Below the pieces are notes generated by a model, which saw nothing but the letters and a program-made list of their open reading frames with translations, ran no database searches and had not been told where the DNA came from. Shown piece by piece: positions 1-6,064 of a stretch of 9,612 bases of DNA. A program made the position numbers and the translations under genes. The stretch's first letter is position 1. Each line of letters opens with the position of its first letter. Location: assembly GCA_937894335.1 (NCBI GenBank), contig CALCRU010000057.1, forward strand, positions 1 to 9,612. The letters run 5' to 3'. Source of the stretch: an uncultured Treponema sp. GTDB taxonomy: Bacteria; Spirochaetota; Spirochaetia; Treponematales; Treponemataceae.

Positions 1-66
1 TGCAAGAAATGCCTTTTGCTCTGGCGTAAGTTCATAGACAACTTTCTTTTTGCTAAACAGTTTCAT
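1..66 (-). CDS. Partial CDS, N-terminal 22 residues of an unidentified protein
   Basis: An open reading frame on the minus strand begins with ATG at 66 and runs off the left edge. The visible residues start MKLFSKKKVVYELTPEQK, a basic and then mixed stretch that I do not recognise. Directly before the ATG is GGAGGT (67-72), a good Shine-Dalgarno sequence, but it is only 1 nt from the start, which is abnormally close. An in-frame CTG two codons further in would have normal spacing. A promoter-like TTGCAC-16-TATACT lies just upstream. The gene is divergent from fba. The coding call rests only on the open frame, start and upstream signals. Confidence 0.5.
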   Translation of the reverse strand, partial: MKLFSKKKVVYELTPEQKAFLA

Positions 67-72
67 ACCTCC

Positions 73-100
73 AGTATACACCACATCTCTGTGAGTGCAA
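73..100 (-). promoter_or_regulatory. Putative sigma70 promoter for the gene starting at 66
   Basis: On the minus strand, TTGCAC (95-100) and TATACT (73-78) are separated by 16 bp. The -10 ends 6 nt before the ATG at 66, so transcription would begin at or next to the start codon. This is one of four such arrangements in the window. Confidence 0.5.
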
Positions 101-116
101 GGGGCTTTTTGCAAGA

Positions 117-132
117 TGTGACCAAAGTCATA
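117..132. promoter_or_regulatory. CRP/FNR-like palindromic operator between divergent promoters
   Basis: The sequence TGTGA-CCAAAG-TCATA matches the CRP-type consensus TGTGA-N6-TCACA at 9 of 10 positions. Its centre is about 68 bp upstream of the predicted fba start site, within the range used by activators of this family. Treponemes are known to carry CRP-family regulators. Binding is inference from sequence only; single sites of this quality can occur by chance. Confidence 0.35.
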
Positions 133-157
133 TTGGGCTGACATGGGAAAATTCCGC

Positions 158-186
158 TTGAAATTCATGCTCATTGTGTGTATCAT
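158..186 (+). promoter_or_regulatory. Putative sigma70 promoter of fba
   Basis: TTGAAA (158-163) and TATCAT (181-186) are separated by 17 bp. The predicted start near 193 gives a 5' leader of about 48 nt. That leader contains the Shine-Dalgarno sequence GAGGAG (228-233), 7 nt before the fba ATG. Confidence 0.6.
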
Positions 187-240
187 AGTTAGCGTAATCT
201 ATCTTGTAATAGATGAAAGTTCACTTCGAGGAGCATAAAT

Positions 241-1239
241 ATGTTCAGTTACAAAGAGATTGGTCTAGTTAACTCTAGACACATGTTTGAAGCCGCAATG
301 AAAGGTGGCTATGCAATTCCCGCATACAACTTCAACAACATGGAGCAGATGCAGGCTATCATCCAGGCATGCGTAGAGACAAAGTCTCCTGTTATCTTGC
401 AGGTTTCAAAAGGCGCACGCAACTATGCTGACAAGTTCATTCTTCGCAACATGGCTCGCGGTGCTGTTGAATATGCACACGAACTGGGATGCGATATTCC
501 TATCGTACTGCACCTTGATCACGGTCCAAACTTTGAAGTCGCAAAAGACTGTATTGACAACGGATTTTCTTCCGTTATGATTGACGGTTCTGCACTTCCC
601 TACGACGAAAATGTTGCAATGACCAAACAGGTTGTTGATTATGCCCACAAGTACGATGTTACTGTAGAGGCTGAACTTGGCGTTCTTGGTGGTGTAGAAG
701 ACGATGTTTCTGCAGAAGAATCAAAATACACAAAACCTGAAGAAGTAATTGACTTCACTTCAAAGACAGGTTGTGACTCTTTGGCAATTTCTATTGGAAC
801 AAGCCACGGTCGCTGTAAGTTTACTCCAGAACAGTGTACAAGACGCGAAGACGGAACTTTAGTTCCTCCTCCACTGGCATTTGATGTTCTTGCAGAAATT
901 GAAAAGAAACTTCCTGGATTCCCCATCGTTCTCCACGGTTCTTCATCAGTTCCTCAGAAGTATGTTGCCGAAATTGAAAAGTATGGCGGAAAAATTCCTA
1001 ACTCTGTTGGTATTCCCGAAGAGCAGCTCCGCAAGGCCGCAAAGAGTGCCGTTTGTAAAATCAACGTAGACTCTGACGGTCGTCTTGCAATGACTGCTGC
1101 AATTCGCCGCATCTTTACCGAACAGCCCGATGTATTTGACCCCCGTCTGTACTTGGGTCCTGCTCGTGAAGAACTCAAGAAGATGTATGCAGAAAAGAAC
1201 ATCAACGTCTTCGGTTCAAACGGTCACGCATTTGACTGA
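241..1239 (+). CDS. fba: Class II fructose-1,6-bisphosphate aldolase
   Basis: This 332-residue cytoplasmic enzyme cleaves fructose-1,6-bisphosphate into dihydroxyacetone phosphate and glyceraldehyde-3-phosphate in glycolysis, and runs in reverse in gluconeogenesis. It is a zinc-dependent class II (IIB-type) aldolase. HLDHG at residues 91-95 supplies the catalytic Asp93 and zinc ligand His94. VEAELG at 142-147 follows. GTSHG (His189) and VLHGSS (His232) give the other two zinc ligands, and NVDSDGR near 275-281 is the substrate phosphate/hydroxyl loop. Length is normal. The start is supported by GAGGAG 7 nt upstream. Expression is probably high and monocistronic: it has its own promoter, and a hairpin with a T-tract follows the stop. 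Confidence 0.96.
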   Translation: MFSYKEIGLVNSRHMFEAAMKGGYAIPAYNFNNMEQMQAIIQACVETKSPVILQVSKGARNYADKFILRNMARGAVEYAHELGCDIPIVLHLDHGPNFEVAKDCIDNGFSSVMIDGSALPYDENVAMTKQVVDYAHKYDVTVEAELGVLGGVEDDVSAEESKYTKPEEVIDFTSKTGCDSLAISIGTSHGRCKFTPEQCTRREDGTLVPPPLAFDVLAEIEKKLPGFPIVLHGSSSVPQKYVAEIEKYGGKIPNSVGIPEEQLRKAAKSAVCKINVDSDGRLAMTAAIRRIFTEQPDVFDPRLYLGPAREELKKMYAEKNINVFGSNGHAFD

Positions 1240-1260
1240 GACTGGGACTAACATTCCATC

Positions 1261-1289
1261 TTGAAAAATAAGCGCGTACATGCTACACT
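1261..1289 (+). promoter_or_regulatory. Extended -10 promoter of the membrane-protein gene at 1296
   Basis: TTGAAA (1261-1266) is separated by 17 bp from TACACT (1284-1289), which is preceded by TGC, an extended -10. Six nucleotides then separate the -10 from ATG 1296, so the predicted transcript starts at the start codon. No Shine-Dalgarno sequence is present. Confidence 0.6.
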
Positions 1290-1315
1290 TGTGGTATGTA
1301 CGCGTTTTTACTTTT
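1270..1315 (+). terminator. Probable fba terminator hairpin overlapping the next gene's promoter and start
   Basis: CGCGTACA (1273-1280) pairs perfectly with TGTACGCG (1297-1304) across a 16-nt loop. The stem extends by G-U, A-U and A-U pairs outward to 1270/1307. TTTTTACTTTT (1305-1315) follows, giving a Rho-independent terminator shape 30 nt after the fba stop. The loop is longer than usual. The loop contains the -10 of the next gene, and the 3' arm covers that gene's start codon, so the dyad could also act as an operator. Confidence 0.5.
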
Positions 1316-1958
1316 ATGCATTCCCTGCATAAGCCTCTACCTTATGCTTTCGGAAAAAAAATATACGCTTAGGTCTTTTGTTCCGCCCCTTGTCTTTGGG
1401 CTGATTGTTTCCATCATAGTATGCGTTGTCCGGGGATTTTTTATTGTCTACACCCACCTTTGGACGGCATCTTTTGCACGAAGTTTTCTTTTCCTTCTTC
1501 TAAGGGATACCCTCGTTCCCACAGTCGTCATGTTCGGGCTGTTCTTTTTCTTTAGCAAGGACACACTGGAATACAAGGTAAGTGCCTTTCTTCCGCTGAT
1601 GGGCACTTTTTATTCTATATATATACCCTATTTGGTTCTTTCAGGCACGAATTCCGAACGATTCCTTCCCTTTATGCTTTTTATAAAGCCCCTTCTTATA
1701 GCGGCTTTGGTCATTCTGGAAACGGAAGCCCTAAAGCGAACCCTTGCGGCATTCGAAAGGAAGAACAGGCTACACATTACGCTTTACATTGCAATGGACC
1801 TTGCGGTTCTGGTTCTTCCTCCGCTTATAGAAGCCCTTTGGTTCTACAACTCATACAGGCTTCTGTGGATTCCCCTGGCAGTCCTTTACATAGCCGCCGC
1901 AGTAGCCTCAGTGGTATTGCAGAAAGTCCTACCAGTCATCAAGAGAAAACCCGAATAA
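1296..1958 (+). CDS. Polytopic membrane protein of unknown function
   Basis: This 220-residue protein is strongly hydrophobic, with about seven predicted membrane segments by eye: residues near 2-17, 29-52, 61-84, 96-116, 122-142, 160-182 and 188-210. The connecting loops are short and carry charged residues, for example SEKKYTLRS near 19-27 and FERKNRLH near 153-160. The C-terminus KRKPE is basic and probably cytoplasmic. I recognise no family motif and assign no function. The start at 1296 is supported by an extended -10 promoter ending 6 nt upstream, implying a leaderless mRNA. The gene stands alone between fba and a block of palindromic repeats, and no standard terminator follows it. Confidence 0.75.
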   Translation: MYAFLLLCIPCISLYLMLSEKKYTLRSFVPPLVFGLIVSIIVCVVRGFFIVYTHLWTASFARSFLFLLLRDTLVPTVVMFGLFFFFSKDTLEYKVSAFLPLMGTFYSIYIPYLVLSGTNSERFLPFMLFIKPLLIAALVILETEALKRTLAAFERKNRLHITLYIAMDLAVLVLPPLIEALWFYNSYRLLWIPLAVLYIAAAVASVVLQKVLPVIKRKPE

Positions 1959-2041
1959 AAACTCTACCCAAGAGTAGCGACAAGGATGTCGCGTCAATCT
2001 CTTACTAACTGTTAAGCGAGTTTTGCAAAGCAAAAGTCGCC

Positions 2042-2073
2042 ACTTCAAAAATACACGGATGTATTTTTGAAGT
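2042..2073. repeat. Perfect 14-bp inverted repeat with CGGA loop
   Basis: ACTTCAAAAATACA (2042-2055) and TGTATTTTTGAAGT (2060-2073) pair perfectly around CGGA. The ACA-CGGA-TGT apex is identical to that of repeat unit 2, although the outer arms are unrelated. It lies between repeat units 1 and 2. Confidence 0.9.
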
Positions 2074-2179
2074 ACGTGACACGGATGTCGCGTCAGTCTC
2101 TTAACAAATAGTAAGCGAGTTTTGCCCTCTCCAAAGAGTAGCGACACGGACGTCGCGTCAGTCTCTTACTAACTGTTAA

Positions 2180-2204
2180 GCGAGTTTTGCAAAGCAAAAC
2201 TCGC
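2180..2204. repeat. Perfect 11-bp inverted repeat with AAA loop
   Basis: GCGAGTTTTGC (2180-2190) and GCAAAACTCGC (2194-2204) pair perfectly around AAA. A near copy at 2016-2040 has one mismatch. The apex TTTTGC-AAA-GCAAAA recurs at 9247-9262, where the outer arms differ. Confidence 0.9.
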
Positions 2205-2238
2205 GAGCAGAAAATGCCATGAATGGCATTTTCTGCTC
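2205..2238. repeat. Perfect 16-bp inverted repeat upstream of the infC promoter
   Basis: GAGCAGAAAATGCCAT (2205-2220) and ATGGCATTTTCTGCTC (2223-2238) pair perfectly with only GA between them; sterically the loop would open to about 4-6 nt. It abuts the 11-bp palindrome on one side and lies 6 bp from the infC -35 on the other. There is no T-tract, so it is not a standard terminator. Confidence 0.9.
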
Positions 2239-2244
2239 CAGTGC

Positions 2245-2274
2245 TAGACAAAGATATAACTTTTCTGCTATACT
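2245..2274 (+). promoter_or_regulatory. Extended -10 promoter of the infC cluster
   Basis: TAGACA (2245-2250) is separated by 18 bp from TATACT (2269-2274), which is preceded by TGC, an extended -10. The predicted start near 2281 leaves a leader of about 38 nt ending in AAGGAGG (2308-2314). The leader contains a small GTGT-TTT-ACAC hairpin near the ribosome binding site. Confidence 0.65.
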
Positions 2275-2318
2275 GTTCGACAAGTTGCTGGAGTGTTTTA
2301 CACACCCAAGGAGGATCG

Positions 2319-2843
2319 TTGGCAGACAATAAGGGAATGCGCGTAAATGAACAGATACGCGTTCGTGAGGTTCGACTCATTGATGATGAAGGTAATCAGA
2401 AGGGCATTGTCCCGACTATAGAAGCCCTCAAAATGGCGCGTGAGCAGGATCTCGATCTTGTTGAAGTATCGCCTAACGCAAATCCCCCGGTTTGCAAAAT
2501 ACTCAACTTCGGAAAATACCGGTTTGAACAGGAGAAAAAACTCCGTGACTCCAAGAAAAACCAGAAAGTATTAAAGCTCAAGGAAATCCGCATGCAGCCA
2601 AAGATAGGCTCAGGCGATCTTGACACGAAGGCTAAGCACATTCAGGAATTCCTAGACGAGGGCGACAAGGTAAAGGTAACCATCCGTTTCCGCGGAAGGG
2701 AACTTGCCCATACGGAACTCGGCTTCGATGTACTGAAAGAGGTTGAAAAGAGGCTTACCGAAGGGTCCTATGTAATGGAAAAGCCACCGGCAATGGACGG
2801 TAGGTTTATGTCCATGACACTGGCCTCAAAAGCCAAAAAGTAG
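2319..2843 (+). CDS. infC: Translation initiation factor IF-3, apparent TTG start
   Basis: IF-3 binds the 30S subunit, keeps it apart from 50S and rejects wrong start codons. From TTG 2319 the product is 174 residues, the family's normal size. MRVNEQIRVREVRLI begins the N-terminal domain, FGKYRFEQEKK leads to the lysine-rich linker, and the C-terminal domain holds KEIRMQPKIG, VTIRFRGRE and PPAMDGRFMSM. The start is chosen because AAGGAGG (2308-2314) lies 4 nt before TTG, and because a longer frame from ATG 2223 would begin upstream of the likely promoter in the repeat block. An internal ATG at 2337 lacks a well-placed binding site. Unusual infC starts let IF-3 repress its own translation in other bacteria; here that is inference. 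First gene of the cluster. Confidence 0.93.
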   Translation: MADNKGMRVNEQIRVREVRLIDDEGNQKGIVPTIEALKMAREQDLDLVEVSPNANPPVCKILNFGKYRFEQEKKLRDSKKNQKVLKLKEIRMQPKIGSGDLDTKAKHIQEFLDEGDKVKVTIRFRGRELAHTELGFDVLKEVEKRLTEGSYVMEKPPAMDGRFMSMTLASKAKK

Positions 2844-2853
2844 AGGTTTTATT

Positions 2854-3054
2854 ATGCCCAAGATGAAGACAAAGAAGTCAGCGGCAAAACGCTATTCGCT
2901 GACCGGAACTGGAAAAGTTAAGCACAAGAAGATGAATCTCCGTCATATCTTGACAAAGAGATCCCCCAAACGCAAGATGCACCTTCGCCACGCAGCAATG
3001 ATGTCTGAAGATCAGGCTAAGAAAGTGCGCAAGCAGATGCTGCCATACGGCTGA
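2854..3054 (+). CDS. rpmI: 50S ribosomal protein bL35
   Basis: This 66-residue, highly basic protein is a structural component of the large ribosomal subunit. It opens with the family signature MPKMKTKKSAAKRY and continues with TGTGKVKHKK and the HILTKRSPKRKMHLR segment. Length is typical. It starts 10 bp after the infC stop, with GAGG (2843-2846) 7 nt before ATG; the first base of that site is the last base of the infC stop codon. This is the standard infC-rpmI-rplT order found across bacteria, so co-transcription is expected. Confidence 0.97.
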   Translation: MPKMKTKKSAAKRYSLTGTGKVKHKKMNLRHILTKRSPKRKMHLRHAAMMSEDQAKKVRKQMLPYG

Positions 3055-3082
3055 TGCACAAAGGTTAATGGAGGAATAAGAA

Positions 3083-3442
3083 ATGCCAAGAGCGATAGAT
3101 GGAACAAAAAGAAAGAATCGTCGTGCAAAAATCCTTAAGCTTGCAAAGGGATTTTATGGTGACCGCAAGTCCAACTACAAGGCTGCAAAAGACGCAGTTG
3201 TAAAGGCACTTGACCACGCATACTCTGGACGCAAACTCAAGAAGAGACAGTTCCGCCAGTTGTGGATTGCCCGTATCAATGCAGCAGTTCGCGATGAAGG
3301 ACTTACCTACAGCACATTCATCAACGGTCTTACAAAGGCCAATGTAACTCTTAACCGCAAAGCTTTGAGCAACATGGCTATTGAAGATCCCGCAGCTTTC
3401 AAGGCTGTTGTTGATGTAGCAAAGAAAGCGCTTAACGCTTAA
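3083..3442 (+). CDS. rplT: 50S ribosomal protein bL20
   Basis: This 119-residue basic protein binds 23S rRNA early in large-subunit assembly and, in several bacteria, represses its own operon at the mRNA level. It begins MPRAIDGTKRKNRRAKILK and contains AKGFYGDRKSNYKAAKDAV and KKRQFRQLWIARINAAVR, both diagnostic. Length is normal. GGAGG (3070-3074) sits 8 nt before ATG. It is separated from rpmI by 28 bp. I see no recognisable L20 leader structure in the short infC leader. No terminator follows, and the next gene starts 11 bp later. Confidence 0.97.
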   Translation: MPRAIDGTKRKNRRAKILKLAKGFYGDRKSNYKAAKDAVVKALDHAYSGRKLKKRQFRQLWIARINAAVRDEGLTYSTFINGLTKANVTLNRKALSNMAIEDPAAFKAVVDVAKKALNA

Positions 3443-3453
3443 GGAAAGACAGA

Positions 3454-3957
3454 ATGATTAGCCTTGATCAGGTTCTGCTCCTGCAAGATAAAGTAGAAAC
3501 TGCCGTACTTCGCATTAAGGAACTTACCGATGAGAACAGACGGCTTGCGTCAGACAACGATGCTTTGCGTAGTAAATGCGCCGAGCTTTCAAAAGCGTTG
3601 GAAGACAAAACGGAGCTTGTTTCTACACTTGAATCGGATCAGACCAAGATTGAGGCTGGCATTCTGAACGCACTCAGCAGACTGGATACCGTAGAAAATT
3701 CAGTGCTAAGTGCAGGTAGCATAAATGCTAGTAGCATAAATGCTAGTAGCATTCATGCTAGTAACGGTCAGGCAAATTTCCAGACCGCCGCAGAAAGTCC
3801 TGAGTCGCCAACCGCGGTTTCTTCTGCCGAAGAAACAGAGCAGAAAGCGGAAGAAGAAGCAGTTCACCAGGCGACAGGCACTCAGCAGGAAGAACAGGAA
3901 GAGAAAGCCCCCTCTCCCACTCCTCAATCAATAGACAATCAGTTCGATATTTTCTAA
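3454..3957 (+). CDS. Coiled-coil protein, ZapB-like, with repeat linker and acidic tail
   Basis: This is a 167-residue soluble protein. Residues 1-85 form a heptad-rich coiled coil (LLLQDKVETAVLRIKELTDE and onward). Residues 89-103 are three SINAS/SINAS/SIHAS repeats encoded by tandem 15-bp units. Residues 113-155 are rich in Glu, Gln, Ser and Pro and probably disordered. The protein ends with a hydrophobic tail, DNQFDIF. Its position directly before zapA, with an 18-bp gap, suggests a cell-division role as a ZapB-type partner linking ZapA and FtsZ; that is inference from neighbour and coiled coil, since such sequences carry little family signal. It starts 11 bp after the rplT stop, with AAGGA (3441-3445) as ribosome binding site. 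Confidence 0.8.
   Translation: MISLDQVLLLQDKVETAVLRIKELTDENRRLASDNDALRSKCAELSKALEDKTELVSTLESDQTKIEAGILNALSRLDTVENSVLSAGSINASSINASSIHASNGQANFQTAAESPESPTAVSSAEETEQKAEEEAVHQATGTQQEEQEEKAPSPTPQSIDNQFDIF
3718..3762 (+). repeat. Three tandem in-frame 15-bp repeats
   Basis: The unit AGCATAAATGCTAGT occurs at 3718-3732 and 3733-3747, and with two changes (AGCATTCATGCTAGT) at 3748-3762. Each unit encodes S-I-N/H-A-S and is itself a small palindrome (AGCAT..ATGCT). A change in copy number would keep the reading frame and lengthen or shorten the linker after the coiled coil. Confidence 0.95.
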
Positions 3958-3975
3958 ACCAGCACGGAGGACCTT

Positions 3976-4284
3976 ATGGGAAAACTCCAGATAGACATAC
4001 TGGGCGTATCGTTTGCAGTTCAGGCAAAAGAAGACGATGCGTATCTAAAGAAACTCCTTTCATACTACAAGGAAATTACAGACACAATCCAAAAGTCAGG
4101 CGTACAAAATCCAATGCAGACAAGCATAATTGCAGGAATTACCCTTGTTGACGAACTGTACAAGGAAAAGGCAAGAAAGGCCTCCATTCAAAAGGAACTG
4201 GAAGAGGCAGACAGCGAGGACGCAAAAAAAGCCGAAAAATTAACCCTAGACATGATTTCGGCAATTGATAAGGTTCTTTCGTAA
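3976..4284 (+). CDS. zapA: Cell division protein ZapA family
   Basis: ZapA binds FtsZ, cross-links its filaments and stabilises the division ring in the cytoplasm. This 102-residue protein matches the family in size and layout. The N-terminal globular part has LQIDILGVSFAVQAKEDDAY followed by LKKLLSYYKEI. The helix IIAGITLVDELYKEK, with the conserved L-x-DELYK, leads into a C-terminal coiled coil (residues about 62-102). ATG 3976 is preceded by GGAGG (3966-3970). The last base of its stop codon is the first base of the next ATG (TAATG), which predicts translational coupling to the next gene. Confidence 0.9.
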   Translation: MGKLQIDILGVSFAVQAKEDDAYLKKLLSYYKEITDTIQKSGVQNPMQTSIIAGITLVDELYKEKARKASIQKELEEADSEDAKKAEKLTLDMISAIDKVLS

Positions 4285-4751
4285 TGAAGATTTTTGTTGA
4301 CGCAGACTCCTTTCCAAGGGAAGCAAGGCTCACGGTAGAAAAATTTTCCCTTCGCACGGGAACACCCCTTGTATACGCGGCAAACCACGACATTCCTTTT
4401 TTTGAACAAAGCCCTCTCTTTACAATGAAGCTCTGTTCCCAAACAGAAGGCGCTGCTGACGACTTTATTGTTGCAAACGCCACAGAAGAAGACATTGCCC
4501 TAACTAGGGACATTCCCTTGGCCGCAAGGCTTGTAGAAAAAAAAATAACCACCCTTAACGACCGAGGCACAGTGTTCAATCGGCAGAATGTAAGCGAAAT
4601 GCTCGAAGAAAGAGAACTAAAAATGCAGATGCAAAATCTGGGCATAGGACCAAAGACTTTATCTAGCACCTACGGAAAAAAGGAAAAGTCTGCATTTGCC
4701 ATAACGCTGGACAAAATCCTAACGGCAAAAATAAGAGAACTTAAGAAATAG
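4284..4751 (+). CDS. YaiI/YqxD (UPF0178, DUF188) family protein
   Basis: This 155-residue protein belongs to a widespread family with a PIN-like fold and no firmly established function. Family marks are VDADSFP at residues 5-11 (two Asp in DAD), AADDFIV at 57-63, TRDIPLAARLVE at 74-85, LNDRG at 91-95, a QNVSEMLEER segment and a C-terminal FAITLDKIL. The conserved acidic residues suggest a metal site. It starts inside the zapA stop (TAATG) without its own strong ribosome binding site, so it is likely coupled to zapA and the last gene of the infC-led cluster. Its final 11 bp overlap, tail to tail, the end of the opposing HD-GYP gene; no terminator is visible between them. Confidence 0.9.
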   Translation: MKIFVDADSFPREARLTVEKFSLRTGTPLVYAANHDIPFFEQSPLFTMKLCSQTEGAADDFIVANATEEDIALTRDIPLAARLVEKKITTLNDRGTVFNRQNVSEMLEERELKMQMQNLGIGPKTLSSTYGKKEKSAFAITLDKILTAKIRELKK

Positions 4752-6039
4752 CCTTGTTGATTGCCTCTATACGATCCTTAACTTGCATGAAGGCATCCAC
4801 AACATCGGGATCAAACTGTTTTCCTCTTTCCTGTAGAATAATGTCCATGGTTCGCTCAAAAGTCCATTCCTGCTTGTAAGACCTAGAGTGACGCAAGGCA
4901 TCATAAACATCTGCAAGGGCAACAATTCTTGCAGAAAGAGGAATCTCTTCGCCTGCCAGCGCCCTACCCTTTACTATGGGATTTTCAGGCTCTATTGAAA
5001 GGTAGTCAATGTCTCCCGGATAACCGCGTTCTCCACCGTCCCACCGCTCGTGATGATGCAGTGTTACATCAAGAGCCATCTGCTCAAGTTCTGTTGCAGG
5101 AGGAGAAAAGAGTTGGGCGCCAAGACAAGTGTGCCCCTGCATTATGGCCCTTTCTTCATCGGTAAGAGGTCCTTCCTTTTTAAGAATCTTATCCCGAATT
5201 CCTACCTTGCCAAAGTCGTGACAACGAGCGGCAATTTTAAGCATATCACGGAATTTTTCACGAATCTCTACAGGGATTTTTTTGTTGCTTGCGTAACGGT
5301 CATAAATTTCAAGAGAGAAAGCTGCAACTCGTTCAACATGGGCGCCAGTTTCCTTGGGGTCCTTAAGGTTTGCCATTGCAGTCATCTTCATTACCATGCG
5401 GTTTGAATACTGAGCATTGTTCAAGGCCTGGCTAGCATAGGAGGCAAACTGTGTAATGTAAAGTTCAGACTCGGAATCAAATGGAACTATCTTACCCGAC
5501 TCATTCTGTGCGTTTATGACCTGCAGAACACCAAGAACCTCGTCACCGTTTACAACAAGAGGAATGGTAAGCATGGACTGGGTGTGATATCCTGTTGTCT
5601 GATCTGTGGAACTGTTAAAGCTGTAGGGCCGCGGAATTCTTTCCTCAGGATCCTCATACTTTGACATGTTGTATACATCGGGAATGTTCAGAGACTTTTT
5701 TGAAAGGGCAACATAGCCCGAAATTGACTTTGTTGTAGCAGGAAAACTAAAGAATGTGTAGGGAAGTTTTTCGCCGGGAGCAAGAAGTTTCTGCTGGGTG
5801 TCGTTCTGTCCGTGACGAATGCTAAGTATATTCGTCTTCTGGTCAAACACATAGATGGAACCTGCATCGGCATTTGCAAGAGCCCTAGCCGCCGTAAGAA
5901 TGCTTTCCAAAAGGATGTCAACATCACGAATGTCATTCAGGCGATGTTCCAAATCGAGTATCTGCTTTATTTTCTTATCATGTCCCTTAGAACTTTTAAA
6001 TGTCTGCTTGAGCCATGACACAATCTTTGATTCGCTCAT
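4741..6039 (-). CDS. GAF domain plus HD-GYP phosphodiesterase, probably cyclic di-GMP
   Basis: This 432-residue cytoplasmic signalling protein pairs a GAF sensor (about 36-208, with SMLTIPLVV and EVLGVLQVINA) with an HD-GYP domain (about 215-425), which in characterised members hydrolyses cyclic di-GMP. Likely metal ligands are visible: E230 and H234 (ExxxH), H274-D275 in HDFGK with K278, H303, H329-H330 in HHERWDG, and D377 in ADVYDAL. The GYP loop is unusual: two extra residues precede GYP (DGGERGYP), and about 17 extra separate it from GEEIPLSARIVA. All catalytic positions remain, so activity is likely. No transmembrane segment or receiver domain is seen. It has its own promoter; GTGAG (6046-6050) is a weak ribosome site 6 nt before ATG. 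Confidence 0.93.
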   Translation of the reverse strand: MSESKIVSWLKQTFKSSKGHDKKIKQILDLEHRLNDIRDVDILLESILTAARALANADAGSIYVFDQKTNILSIRHGQNDTQQKLLAPGEKLPYTFFSFPATTKSISGYVALSKKSLNIPDVYNMSKYEDPEERIPRPYSFNSSTDQTTGYHTQSMLTIPLVVNGDEVLGVLQVINAQNESGKIVPFDSESELYITQFASYASQALNNAQYSNRMVMKMTAMANLKDPKETGAHVERVAAFSLEIYDRYASNKKIPVEIREKFRDMLKIAARCHDFGKVGIRDKILKKEGPLTDEERAIMQGHTCLGAQLFSPPATELEQMALDVTLHHHERWDGGERGYPGDIDYLSIEPENPIVKGRALAGEEIPLSARIVALADVYDALRHSRSYKQEWTFERTMDIILQERGKQFDPDVVDAFMQVKDRIEAINKAIS

Positions 6040-6064
6040 TATATTCTCACTTTTTTACTCTGCT

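Larger units (their letters stand above)
1961..2238 (-). repeat. Block of three composite palindromic repeat units (minus orientation)
   Basis: The gene-free stretch before infC holds three related units at about 1970-2040, 2076-2125 and 2134-2204, plus two extra palindromes. Reading plus strand, each unit has a GCGACA/TGTCGC-type stem with a CGGA-like loop, then TCAGTCTCTTA, an AAGCGAG segment and TTTTGC. Units 1 and 3 share TCTCTTACTAACTGTTAAG; unit 2 has a different inner sequence but keeps the CTTA/TAAG ends. Units 1 and 3 end in a full hairpin GCGAGTTTTGC-AAA-GCAAAA. Unit 2 keeps only its left arm. Read on the minus strand, the order of parts matches the element at 9207-9321. No protein coding is supported; frames through here are repeat artefacts. 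Confidence 0.85.

Noticed and set aside
1970..2204. CRISPR array
   Set aside because: There are only three units, with unequal spacing, internally palindromic and diverged, and the sequence between them is itself palindromic rather than spacer-like. No cas genes are visible.
2223..2318. Upstream extension of infC to ATG 2223
   Set aside because: It would begin inside the 16-bp palindrome and upstream of the likely promoter, adds 32 residues with no resemblance to IF-3, and has no ribosome binding site.
2281..2318. L20-type autoregulatory leader before infC
   Set aside because: The predicted leader is only about 38 nt and shows just a 4-bp hairpin; no pseudoknot or rRNA-mimic structure is apparent.
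1929..2380. Minus-strand reading frames through the repeat block
   Set aside because: Their repeated peptides (such as LTVSKRLTRHPC) only mirror the nucleotide repeats, and there are no supporting start signals.
3427..3441. Small hairpin AAGCG/CGCTT at the end of rplT
   Set aside because: Five base pairs without a T-tract, overlapping the rplT stop and followed at once by the next gene's ribosome binding site; not convincing as a terminator.
4139..4669. Minus-strand 176-codon open frame opposite zapA and the YaiI-family gene
   Set aside because: Both plus-strand genes have clear family motifs here. The antisense frame has no recognisable domain and no ribosome binding site.
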